NCBI GenBank assembly: GCA_017656295.1
Contig: JACDOC010000018.1
Span: forward strand, 1-57,256
Length of the DNA: 57,256 nucleotides
Direction: 5' to 3'
From: Bacillus sp. (in: firmicutes)
GTDB lineage: Bacteria > Bacillota > Bacilli > Bacillales > JACDOC01
Under the pieces are notes generated by a model that was not told where the DNA came from, ran no database searches, and worked only from the letters and a program-made list of their open reading frames with translations. Shown here one piece after another: positions 1 to 7,332 of the stretch (positions within the stretch are counted from its first letter, which is position 1; each line of letters starts with the position of its first letter). The translations under genes and the position numbers were made by a program.

Positions 1-85
1 TCTACGAAACGTCGATGCTTATAAAAATCAAAGAAATTTAAAGAAAAAACGAGTAAATCAATATTTTATAGAGGGAGGAGAGAAA

Positions 86-693
86 ATGAGAGACATCTTG
101 CAAAAGTTTTTCGGCCGACCACAAGGTTTTTAGGAAGCATTGGTGGAAGGATTATGGCATTTACGAATAAGGAACTTAACGAATGGACATTGTCATTATT
201 GAATATACGAAATTCTGATAGGGTATTAGAGATTGGATTTGGTCCCGGAATCGCAGTAGAGAAGATAAGTAATGTTATCAAAGAAGGAATAATCGTAGGA
301 ATTGATCCTTCAGAGGTAATGCTTTCTCAAGCGCAAAAGAGAAATGAGGTGGCCATAAGCGAAGGAAAAGTAAAGCTACATCTTGCAGAAATTGAGAATC
401 TGCCTGTATTTGACGAGACATTTGATAAAATTTTTTCGATTAATTCAATTATTTTTTGGAATCAACCTATAAAAAGACTAAAAGACTTACGCAAATTGAT
501 GAAGCCAAACGGATTGATTGCCATTACAATCCAACCACGCTCTAAGGAGGCTAATAATGAAATCGCACTCGAGGAAGGTAAAAAATTAGTACAGTATCTC
601 AAAGAGGCAGGGTTTTCACAAATTCAACTGGAAGTCAAAGAAATGAAGCCTGTTTTAGCTGTATGCGCTATGGATGTTAATCCATCGAGTTAG
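86..693 (+). pseudogene. Class I SAM-dependent methyltransferase, frameshifted near the N-terminus
   Basis: The best start is the ATG at 86 behind a strong ribosome binding site (GGGAGGAG, 73-80), but that frame stops at 131 after 15 codons. Reading continues one frame over: one extra T in the T-run just before 131 would give a continuous protein (FFGRPQGFLGSIGG, then MAFTNKELNEW). The rest has the Rossmann SAM-binding motif VLEIGFGPG, an acidic residue after strand 2 (IGIDPSE), and a FSINSIIFW strand-4 motif, as in small Bacillus methyltransferases of the YdaC type. The substrate is unknown. An internal start at 154 would give 179 residues but has no ribosome binding site and removes the conserved N-terminus. 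Real frameshift or sequencing error in a homopolymer cannot be separated here. Confidence 0.75.
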
Positions 694-877
694 CAATCCG
701 TTTGCAAATAGTTCCATTACTTTGTAAATAATAACAAAATGATCATTGAATTTATGAACGAATCAATATAGTTTATACAAAAAAAGTCAATTTGTAAGTA
801 ATATTTTTGTCTTTAAGGTAATCTAATAAATAAGTCACATGATTTAGCAATCATTCATTATGAAAGGAGAACCACAC

Positions 878-1384
878 ATGCCGAGCCAAAAGCTTGTTAA
901 CGCACTTGTTGAACAAATGAATTATGAATTCGAATCAGCCAATATTTATTTAGCGATGGCAGCATACTGTCAAGCGGAAAATTGGGATGGGTTTGCGAAC
1001 TTCCTTTTAGTTCAAACAGAAGAAGAACGCTTTCACGGAATGAAAATTTTCCGTTACTTAAAAGATATTGGGGAGCGTGCGATGATTACAGGTTATGATA
1101 CTCCGAAAAACGATTTTGAATCGATTTTAGACTGTTTTGAGTCTGCTTATGAACACGAAAAAGAAGTAACTAAGCGCATTTATGCTCTTTCTGACTTAGC
1201 CCTCGATGAACGAGATCACGGTACGATTCATTTCCTTAAATGGTATATTAATGAACAAATCGAAGAAGAAGCGATGTTTGATCACATTATTGTTCAATTA
1301 AAACGGCTTAATAACGATACCAATGGAATGTTTTTACTTGATCGTGAGTTTGCTGCAAGAACATTTAATCCTCCACAAGAATAA
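878..1384 (+). CDS. ftnA: Non-heme ferritin (iron storage)
   Basis: A 168-residue ferritin of the bacterial FtnA type, which oxidises Fe(II) and stores the mineral in a 24-subunit cytosolic shell. The ferroxidase ligands are visible: Glu17 and Tyr24 in YEFESANIYLAM, the EEERFHG motif near residues 49-55, and later acidic helices (EQIEEEAMFDHI). I start at the ATG at 878, not the upstream ATG at 860, because AAAGGAG (863-869) is well spaced for 878 and the protein then begins MPSQKLV as family members do. It stands alone. I see no clear Fur or PerR box in the 180 bases upstream. Confidence 0.93.
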   Translation: MPSQKLVNALVEQMNYEFESANIYLAMAAYCQAENWDGFANFLLVQTEEERFHGMKIFRYLKDIGERAMITGYDTPKNDFESILDCFESAYEHEKEVTKRIYALSDLALDERDHGTIHFLKWYINEQIEEEAMFDHIIVQLKRLNNDTNGMFLLDREFAARTFNPPQE

Positions 1385-1496
1385 AATTTGGGAAAAACGG
1401 GGAAATGTTCAATTCGACCTTTTCTTTCAAATAGGATTGTCCTAAGAAACCAATCGTTGTTTTTAGTTCTTTTAAATGGAGATGGGGATTAGTAAA

Positions 1497-1526
1497 GCTT
1501 GGAACGAAAATCCAAGCGTTTTTCTA
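1497..1526 (+). terminator. Rho-independent terminator after ferritin
   Basis: A perfect 7-bp stem GCTTGGA/TCCAAGC around a 7-base loop, followed by GTTTTTCT. It lies 110 bases after the ferritin stop. The stretch from 1385 to the next gene holds nothing else I recognise. Confidence 0.75.
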
Positions 1527-1617
1527 TTTAAGAAAAGGGTAAATGTGTAAAAAAGCAAGAATGACATTCATGTGCATTAAAATGTTAATGGTAATTGTGA
1601 AAAAAGGGAGGGACCAA

Positions 1618-2292
1618 TTATTCTAAAATACCTAATAATATATACTCTCTTTTAGTTACTACACCCGTTTCTGGTAAATGATGAACTCTTTGAAATAAAT
1701 GAACAGCTCTCTCAGTTGTCTTATCAAAAATTCCATTTATCTTCCCATGATAAAAGCCCATTAGTTTTAGTCTTTCTTGGACGATTTGAACCAAATTCCC
1801 TTTTGAACCGAGAGATAAATTTTTTAAATCTCCATTTCCAATACCTGTGATAGGTCCTACTATATGTACAACCGTACCTTCAGATACGATTTCAAATAAC
1901 TCTTCCACATCCTCGTTTCGCATTCTGATACAACCACTGCTTACATTATTACCGATCAACCAAGGTTTATTTGTTCCGTGAATTCCATACTCTCCCCAAG
2001 GTACGTTTAATCCTAACCAGCGAGTGCCAAAACCACCTCCCCACGATCTAGATTTTTTGGTAATCATAAATGTTCCAATAGGCGTAGGCGAATCCTCAGT
2101 TCCAGGTGATATTTTATATCTCTTGATGACTTTTACACCTTCAATTACGTAAAGCTCTTTCGTCCATAAATCAACCTTAATGTAAATTTTTTGAATTTTT
2201 TCACTGTGGACTTCACTAAATGGAGATATAGTTAAAAAGATGATCATAGAAATAAGAACAAAAAAATTAGTTCTTCTTATTTTGTTTTTCAT
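1618..2292 (-). CDS. Secreted L,D-transpeptidase (YkuD) with C-terminal peptidoglycan-binding domain
   Basis: A 224-residue exported enzyme predicted to form or exchange L,D cross-links in peptidoglycan. A hydrophobic signal segment lies at residues 8-29. The YkuD domain (about 34-146) has the catalytic signature HGTNKPW followed by SSGCIRMRN with the nucleophilic Cys. A PG_binding_1 domain (about 158-222) carries the typical GSKGNLVQIVQERLKLMGFY pattern. Its start overlaps the end of the upstream secreted gene by 26 bases, so the two are probably translationally coupled. Bacillus YkuD usually has an N-terminal LysM; here the wall-binding domain is C-terminal and of another family, an arrangement common in spore-related paralogues. 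Confidence 0.92.
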   Translation of the reverse strand: MKNKIRRTNFFVLISMIIFLTISPFSEVHSEKIQKIYIKVDLWTKELYVIEGVKVIKRYKISPGTEDSPTPIGTFMITKKSRSWGGGFGTRWLGLNVPWGEYGIHGTNKPWLIGNNVSSGCIRMRNEDVEELFEIVSEGTVVHIVGPITGIGNGDLKNLSLGSKGNLVQIVQERLKLMGFYHGKINGIFDKTTERAVHLFQRVHHLPETGVVTKREYILLGILE

Positions 2293-3145
2293 CTCGATAT
2301 AACTCCTTCAAAAAGTATTGTCCGTCTATATACCAGCGATCAATGATACTATCTCTTCTAATAATGAAATGGATATCCATTTTTTCTCTACCTTTATTTC
2401 TCTTATAGAATTCAACTTCAACTGGGATTTTCATTAAGATTTTTTCGTTCATGTCGTTCACAGGTGATAATGAACTATTTGTGATCTTAAAATAAGTAAA
2501 ATCGTTTATTATTTTGGTCAACGGAGATAGGGTCTCTTTCGCAACCGTTAGTTCTAATAGTTGGTGATCGTGAGTGTTAATAGCTATTGCAAATATTTGA
2601 ATTAGTTCATATGGGTCGATGCGATTCATGTAATCATGAATCTTTCCACCAGCTTTTAATATCATTATTTTATGAGATAAATCCATATGATCTGATCGAT
2701 GGGTTGTACTTCCCCAAAAATGAATACAAAAATGTCCCGGAAAACCATTTTTAATAGCACCTGCACCATGAGGCATTCCATGCATGGATGCAGCAATCAT
2801 CTGGTCATCAATAAGAACGATGATGGCTCTCCTATTCCAACTCCATTTTCCATTGTATATTTCTTTCATTATTTTTGTGTCTTTTCTACTTAGTGGTTGG
2901 ACATCAGCATGCTTATTTCCCGCTCTTCTTTGAACTCTAAATTGTAAACCTGTTTCCACATCAACAACTGTAAAAGTTGTTCCTTTAGGCAGAATTTGAT
3001 TGGCGATTTCCCAATGCAAAACTTCAATCATATAACTAATAGGGGTATCGTTGTCTTCATAATAATCTTCATTAGCTAATGCTTTCATTGGAAGGATCAA
3101 AAAAATAATAGAAAGGATCATCATATGAAATCTTAACTTCATCAT
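2267..3145 (-). CDS. Secreted conserved protein with His-rich HFCIHF motif, coupled to an L,D-transpeptidase
   Basis: A 292-residue protein with a signal peptide (residues 1-24, ending near ALANEDYY). The core (about 50-170) contains QRRAGNKHADVQPL, KWSWNRRAIIV, SMHGMPHGAG and GHFCIHFWGSTTHRSDHMD. I recall this pattern from Firmicute secreted proteins that often carry peptidoglycan-binding domains, but no enzymatic activity is established to my knowledge. The clustered His, Asp and Cys suggest a metal-bound or L,D-transpeptidase-like active site (inference). The C-terminal 100 residues look like an NTF2-like helper domain. It is the first gene of a two-gene operon with the transpeptidase, so a role in cell wall or spore cortex remodelling is likely. 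Confidence 0.7.
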   Translation of the reverse strand: MMKLRFHMMILSIIFLILPMKALANEDYYEDNDTPISYMIEVLHWEIANQILPKGTTFTVVDVETGLQFRVQRRAGNKHADVQPLSRKDTKIMKEIYNGKWSWNRRAIIVLIDDQMIAASMHGMPHGAGAIKNGFPGHFCIHFWGSTTHRSDHMDLSHKIMILKAGGKIHDYMNRIDPYELIQIFAIAINTHDHQLLELTVAKETLSPLTKIINDFTYFKITNSSLSPVNDMNEKILMKIPVEVEFYKRNKGREKMDIHFIIRRDSIIDRWYIDGQYFLKELYRDEKQNKKN

Positions 3146-3278
3146 TACATATACCTCACATTACATAAATTTCTTTTTTATTTTTAGCTACAAGAAAAAC
3201 GAAATTGACGGTAATTATTAGAAATTGATGTTTGTTTAAAAATTGGACTCGGAGAACAGGGAGAAGATAATAAACTGA

Positions 3279-3839
3279 GTGAAAATAGGTTCGACCAAAA
3301 TGGCGAATGACGAAGATAAGATGGCTTTTCTTTTAGAGGTTTTTGTAAGAAGACTTAGCTATTATAAAGAGAAGATAGACAGTCATATATCTACTGTGGA
3401 CTGTTTATTTGAAATTATTGTGCGCGAGGAGGAAACGATCAAAGAACTACTCTTACAGGAAATAAAGGGGAAAGAGAAGATCGGCCGCGGAGATTTTGCT
3501 CATTTTTTGTTAAGAGGGCTCGAGTTCGTGCGAAACAATCCGATCATTCGCCGCGTTTATTTTGAAGGAGAACTTGACATGCTGATACGAAAGCTGCCGA
3601 AGGAACGAATTGAAAACCACATGGAGAAAGATGCCCATGTACTTTTTCCGCTATTGGAAGAGTGGGAGAAAAAAGGGGTGTTAAAGGAAACGAATCGTGA
3701 TGTTATTATGAGTGTCATTCGTGCTTATTATTTTGCCTTCGTTCATGAGCAGCAAATAGGCTCTGAACATATTTTGCAAACTGCGCAATTTCTAGCAGAA
3801 GCGATCGCTGAAAAACTAATAAAGGATGAAGAGCAATGA
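3279..3839 (+). CDS. TetR-type ligand-binding domain lacking the helix-turn-helix
   Basis: The 186 residues are almost entirely helical and resemble the C-terminal effector and dimerisation half of TetR/AcrR regulators (LLRGLEFVRNNPIIRRVYFEGELD, then IMSVIRAYYFAFVHEQQIGSEHILQTAQFLAEAIAEKL). The usual N-terminal 45-50 residue DNA-binding domain is absent and no in-frame coding extends upstream (stop at 3276). The start is a GTG at 3279 with only a weak site (GGGAGAAG, 3260-3267). Either it is a 5'-truncated remnant, or a free-standing ligand-binding protein. The next small ORF overlaps its stop by four bases (ATGA), the usual layout for a TetR gene and its target. Confidence 0.55.
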   Translation: MKIGSTKMANDEDKMAFLLEVFVRRLSYYKEKIDSHISTVDCLFEIIVREEETIKELLLQEIKGKEKIGRGDFAHFLLRGLEFVRNNPIIRRVYFEGELDMLIRKLPKERIENHMEKDAHVLFPLLEEWEKKGVLKETNRDVIMSVIRAYYFAFVHEQQIGSEHILQTAQFLAEAIAEKLIKDEEQ

Positions 3840-3976
3840 TTGAAGTGAATGAGGCCGTGAAATTGTTTGTAAATAACACCAATGAATGGTTTTGGGTGCA
3901 GTTTGTTATTGGTTTATGTATTCATATTTTGGTTATTGATTTACTGTTGAAGAGATTTCAACGAATGATTGGTTGA
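3836..3976 (+). CDS. Small single-span membrane protein overlapping the TetR-like gene
   Basis: A 46-codon ORF whose ATG overlaps the stop of the TetR-like gene (ATGA). It has one clear membrane segment (WFWVQFVIGLCIHILVIDLLL) and a basic end (KRFQRMIG). It could be a genuine coupled membrane peptide or the first helix of a transporter whose remainder was lost, since TetR genes often precede transporters. No continuation was found in other frames. Confidence 0.4.
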   Translation: MIEVNEAVKLFVNNTNEWFWVQFVIGLCIHILVIDLLLKRFQRMIG

Positions 3977-4064
3977 ATCATGATAAAAGATGATGAGAAC
4001 CTTTTATATTATTACCTATTTAGAGCACACTATTAAGAAACTTATTAAATACAGGAGTGGGAGC

Positions 4065-4331
4065 ATGAAATTACAGGGAGACATTATTTCTGGTGAGTTT
4101 AATCAGCTGAAGAATGAATTTTATTTACAAAGAGTGAAACATTTTACGACAAATTCAACACTTAATGAAAATCAGTTAAAAACACTTTATGATTATTTAA
4201 ATAAACATAAAAATGAAGCTGATGGACAAATCCTTACTTTGTATGATCAAATGCCTGTCCGTTTGAGTCAAGAAGAAATCAACCAATTGATGAATGAGCT
4301 GGATAAAATAAAGAATTGGTTTCATGAATGA
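4065..4331 (+). CDS. Hypothetical 88-residue helical protein
   Basis: I start at the ATG at 4065 because AGGAGTGGGAG lies just upstream; the frame stays open to 3990 but without a ribosome binding site. The product is charged and helical (MKLQGDIISGEFNQLK at the start, SQEEINQLMNELDKIKNWFHE at the end), with no membrane segment and no motif I recognise. It resembles small cytosolic Bacillus proteins of unknown function. Confidence 0.6.
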   Translation: MKLQGDIISGEFNQLKNEFYLQRVKHFTTNSTLNENQLKTLYDYLNKHKNEADGQILTLYDQMPVRLSQEEINQLMNELDKIKNWFHE

Positions 4332-4450
4332 TAATTAATCAAAGCGGGGGAATTGAGTATTAAAATTTGTTATTATTTAAAGTGAGATGATAAATCACAT
4401 GATAATATTCAGAACGTAAACGATATTCGTTTTTCTGTTTGTAAATTAAA

Positions 4451-4481
4451 AATGGAGGAAATTATGATTATTTCCTCCATT
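4451..4481 (-). terminator. Strong terminator, 12-bp perfect stem
   Basis: AATGGAGGAAAT pairs perfectly with ATTTCCTCCATT across a 7-base loop. Read on the minus strand it follows the lipoprotein stop directly and ends in a U-rich run (from 4450 downwards). It may also stop transcription from the plus-strand gene ending at 4331. Confidence 0.8.
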
Positions 4482-4486
4482 AATAT

Positions 4487-4999
4487 TTATCGTGCGTTTG
4501 GAAATACACGCAGAACCATTTCATTAAATTCTTCAAAAAGTCCTTCGATTGGTTCTCCACGTTGAAGTTTATTTGTATAATCAGTCATACGATCAACAAA
4601 ATCAGGGTTCGTTGAAACAAAAACATTTTGAATATTTCTGTCTGCTTGTTTTACTGCGTTTGAAATTTTATTTTCAACAGCTCTTGTCATTTCCCCTTTT
4701 GGTTGATCATCAAGCATTACTGCAACATAGGCATTGCGATTTGTGACAATGACATTTGCTTGGCGTACTCCTTCTAAGTTTTCTACACGATTAGCGGCTT
4801 CTTCTGCTATTTCCATTCTAGTTTGTTGGTTCGTACGGGGGGTTATATCCTGAGCTCGATTGTTGTCCCTTTGGTCATAGCGGACATTTTGTACATTGTT
4901 GTCCATATTCCTTGCTTCATCGTTAAAATTTGTTGCACAACCAAATACAAGTGGAATGGTTAAAGTAAATGTTATCACTAACTTTACATGTTTCATCAA
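4487..4999 (-). CDS. YhcN/YlaJ family sporulation lipoprotein
   Basis: A 170-residue lipoprotein with an N-terminal hydrophobic segment ending in the lipobox LVFGC (Cys21). After a polar linker rich in Asn, Arg and Gln (DNNVQNVRYDQRDNNRAQD) comes the family domain, with IAEEAANRVENLEGVRQANVIVTNRNAYVAV near residues 63-95. Family members in B. subtilis (YhcN, YlaJ) are spore coat or forespore membrane proteins made in sporulation. The gene is monocistronic, with a good ribosome binding site and a perfect terminator. Its exact role in the spore is not known. Confidence 0.88.
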   Translation of the reverse strand: MMKHVKLVITFTLTIPLVFGCATNFNDEARNMDNNVQNVRYDQRDNNRAQDITPRTNQQTRMEIAEEAANRVENLEGVRQANVIVTNRNAYVAVMLDDQPKGEMTRAVENKISNAVKQADRNIQNVFVSTNPDFVDRMTDYTNKLQRGEPIEGLFEEFNEMVLRVFPNAR

Positions 5000-5102
5000 T
5001 ATTCAATCCCCTTTCAAAATGATATTTATTGTTAATTTGCTTCTATTTTTCTTTTTTATGTACTGAATAGAAAGTATTTAGAGAAAAAAACGAAAAAGTT
5101 GA

Positions 5103-5570
5103 GTAATCATAAAGAAACTCGATGCAAATATTAATAAATCAGGTTTGACAATTCGAGTTCATTCGTACATTGATGAGATAAGTCATGCGGATGCAGTTTT
5201 ATTTGCGAGTGGTCCAGGAATAAGGAAGCTTTGTAATGATGAAAATTATCTAAAAAGATTAAAGATAGACCCATCTAAACAGTTGGTAGGTTCTATGTGT
5301 TCAGGCTCTCTTATTTTAGGAGCTCTTGGTTTGTTAAACGGCAAGAAAGCAACTACATATCTAACAGCAAAAAGGGAGTTAGAGAAGTTTAATGTTTATG
5401 TAGTTGAAGAATCATTTGTTGTTGAAGGTAATATTGCAACTGCAGCTGGTTGTTTAGCAGCACAAAATTTAGTTGGATGGTTTATTGAAAGGCTTTTGAC
5501 TAAGAAAGTAAGAGATGCAGTATTAAATTTAATTCATCCTGTTGGACAGGGGTTATCTTTAAATAAATGA
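5103..5570 (+). pseudogene. DJ-1/PfpI family protein, 5'-truncated
   Basis: The frame opens after a stop at 5100-5102; the first possible start is the TTG at 5145 with no ribosome binding site. The protein shows the C-terminal two thirds of the DJ-1/PfpI fold: ADAVLFASGPG, the nucleophile elbow GSMCSGSLILG with its Cys, the strand KATTYLTA, and TAAGCLAAQNLVGWF. The first two strands and the usual catalytic Glu region are missing. Family members include glyoxalases, chaperones and AraC-linked domains, so no substrate can be given. I read it as a decayed copy. Confidence 0.7.
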
Positions 5571-5772
5571 TTAACTTATTAGCAGGTAGCGAATGTTTAG
5601 TGAAGCATTTCTACTCCGAGATCTGTTAAACCGAAACAAATAAAGAATTTATGAAGAGGAGAAGAATCTCTCATTTTGAAAAAAACAGAGATAAGACAAG
5701 TTTATTTCCATTTTTCACACTTTCGATTGAATTTTAAAGATTATGTTAAAGTCGGTTTTTTCTCTTGTTTTA

Positions 5773-5798
5773 AATAAGTATGTAGTTATATACTTATT
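5773..5798. promoter_or_regulatory. Candidate ArsR operator: 9-bp perfect inverted repeat
   Basis: AATAAGTAT and ATACTTATT form a perfect inverted repeat with an 8-base spacer, about 150 bases before the arsR start. ArsR/SmtB repressors bind A/T-rich imperfect palindromes of this kind, so this is the likely arsRC control site. A further partly symmetric AT-rich stretch sits next to the arsR ribosome binding site (GTTAT ... ATAAC, about 5909-5938). Confidence 0.6.
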
Positions 5799-5951
5799 AA
5801 AGAGATCGTTACACTACAATATCTAAGTCATGGATATGTAAGATGTGACATCATTTTTTTAGAGTAGATGAAAAAATGGAGTAATTTCTTTCATTTCTTG
5901 CCTGCATATAAGGAAATAGTTATATAAATATACATAACAGGAGGTGTTCCT

Positions 5952-6299
5952 ATGGCAAAAACAGTGGTGGAGATCGAAAAAGCATCATACGTTTTAAAGT
6001 TACTTGGTGATAAAACACGTTTGACGATCATGGCAATTTTAAATCAACGTGAGTGTTGTGTATGTGAACTTCATGAAGTGTTTGACATGAGTCAACCTTC
6101 TATTAGTCAGCATCTTCGCAAGTTAAAGGATGCAGGATTAGTAAAAGAGAATAGAAGAGGGCAGTGGATTTATTATTCACTTAATTCACAAAATGAGTTA
6201 TATGATTTCATTCAAATTATTTTGGAACATATTCCAGATCAAACAGAGAATATTCGTAAGATTGAGGAAACCAACCCTACGCTCCGATGCGATTGTTAA
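5952..6299 (+). CDS. arsR: ArsR family arsenite-responsive repressor
   Basis: A 115-residue winged-helix repressor. The metal site ECCVCEL (residues 34-40) lies at the start of the first recognition-motif helix, as in arsenite-sensing ArsR. The DNA-reading helix is MSQPSISQHLRKLKDAGLV and the wing is RRGQWIYYSL. As(III) binding releases it from the operator. A strong AGGAGGTG site precedes the ATG. It is the first gene of the arsenic cluster, 100 bases before arsC, and a 9-bp inverted repeat upstream fits autoregulation. The Cys-rich tail (RCDC) could be an added thiol site (inference). Confidence 0.93.
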   Translation: MAKTVVEIEKASYVLKLLGDKTRLTIMAILNQRECCVCELHEVFDMSQPSISQHLRKLKDAGLVKENRRGQWIYYSLNSQNELYDFIQIILEHIPDQTENIRKIEETNPTLRCDC

Positions 6300-6400
6300 T
6301 CTAAAATGATATCTGTGGAAGCGCTTATTACGTTCATTTAACAAGGCATAATGGTTTCAACGGAAATATTAAAAAAATAACAACAAAGGTGGAATGAAAC

Positions 6401-6823
6401 ATGAAAAACAAAAAGACGATCTACTTCTTATGTACCGGTAACTCTTGCCGTAGCCAAATGGCTGAAGGATGGGCAAAGAAATATTTAGGAGACGAGTGGG
6501 AAGTTTATAGTGCAGGACTCGAAGCACACGGTTTAAACCCTAATGCAGTGAAAGCCATGAAAGAAGTAGGAATTGACATTTCTAATCAAACTTCTGATGT
6601 TATTGATCCAGAAATTTTAAATAAGGCTGATTTAGTGGTGACATTATGTGGACATGCTGCTGATCACTGCCCTGTTACTCCACCTCACGTAAAACGTGTA
6701 CACTGGGGGTTTGATGACCCAGCAAGAGCAGAAGGTACGGAGGAAGAAAAATGGGCAGTGTTCCAACGTGTACGTGATGAAATCGGAGAGCGCATTAAAC
6801 GATTTGCTGAGACTGGAGAATAG
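6401..6823 (+). CDS. arsC: Arsenate reductase, thioredoxin-coupled
   Basis: A 140-residue cytosolic enzyme of the low-molecular-weight phosphatase fold that reduces arsenate to arsenite. The P-loop CTGNSCRS (Cys11 to Ser18) holds the nucleophile, and the resolving pair is in LCGHAADHC, the redox cascade of the B. subtilis and S. aureus pI258 type. Length and motif order are typical. A clear AAAGGTGG site precedes the ATG. It lies in the same direction as arsR and is followed by a strong terminator, so arsRC forms one unit separate from arsDA. Confidence 0.96.
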   Translation: MKNKKTIYFLCTGNSCRSQMAEGWAKKYLGDEWEVYSAGLEAHGLNPNAVKAMKEVGIDISNQTSDVIDPEILNKADLVVTLCGHAADHCPVTPPHVKRVHWGFDDPARAEGTEEEKWAVFQRVRDEIGERIKRFAETGE

Positions 6824-6843
6824 TCCATAAAAACCATATAAAC

Positions 6844-6870
6844 CGAGAGATTTTTCTCTCGACTTTTTTA
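6844..6870 (+). terminator. Terminator between arsC and arsD
   Basis: CGAGAGA/TCTCTCG stem with a TTTT loop followed by ACTTTTTT. It separates arsRC from arsDA. Confidence 0.85.
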
Positions 6871-6878
6871 AAAGTGTA

Positions 6879-6900
6879 AATAAGTATATTATTATAAACT
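6879..6900. promoter_or_regulatory. Possible second ars operator half-site
   Basis: AATAAGTAT at 6879-6887 is identical to one arm of the upstream arsR inverted repeat and lies between the internal terminator and arsD. The second arm is degenerate (ATTATTATAA). It may let ArsR or ArsD control a separate arsDA promoter; no clear -35/-10 pair was identified. Confidence 0.4.
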
Positions 6901-6954
6901 TTTTAAAGCGGGATGCACAACATACAAAATAATGATGTTAGGGGATGAAAGTAA

Positions 6955-7317
6955 ATGAAAAAAGTCGAGATTTTTGATCCGGCGATGTGTTGTTCTACAG
7001 GTGTATGTGGGCCGAGCGTAGATCCGGAATTAACAAGAGTAGCATCAGCCGTATTTTCTTTAGAAAAGAAAGGTTTTGATATTAAACGATACAACTTAGC
7101 TAACGAGCCAGATAAATTCGCGGAAAACACAGAGGTTTCTAAAGTACTTCATGAAAAAGGTCCAGATGCTCTCCCTGTCGTATTAAGAGATGGGAAAGTG
7201 GTAAAGGTTGGTGCTTACCCGACCAATGAGGAGCTGGCAGAATGGTTTGGTGTTAATCCTGAAGAACTAAAAGCTGAAAAACCTCGTGTTCGTCTAAAAT
7301 TAAATCTTAATAAATAA
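6955..7317 (+). CDS. arsD: Arsenic metallochaperone ArsD
   Basis: A 120-residue thioredoxin-like metallochaperone that hands As(III) or Sb(III) to ArsA. The metal-binding triad Cys12, Cys13 and Cys18 is intact in MCCSTGVCGPSVDPEL, and the later LPVVLRDGKVVKVGAYP strand is typical. The C-terminal Cys pairs of some ArsDs are absent, which is common in Firmicutes. AGGGGATG lies upstream of the start. It precedes arsA by 15 bases. Confidence 0.95.
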   Translation: MKKVEIFDPAMCCSTGVCGPSVDPELTRVASAVFSLEKKGFDIKRYNLANEPDKFAENTEVSKVLHEKGPDALPVVLRDGKVVKVGAYPTNEELAEWFGVNPEELKAEKPRVRLKLNLNK

Positions 7318-7332
7318 AGGAGGGATAAAAGG

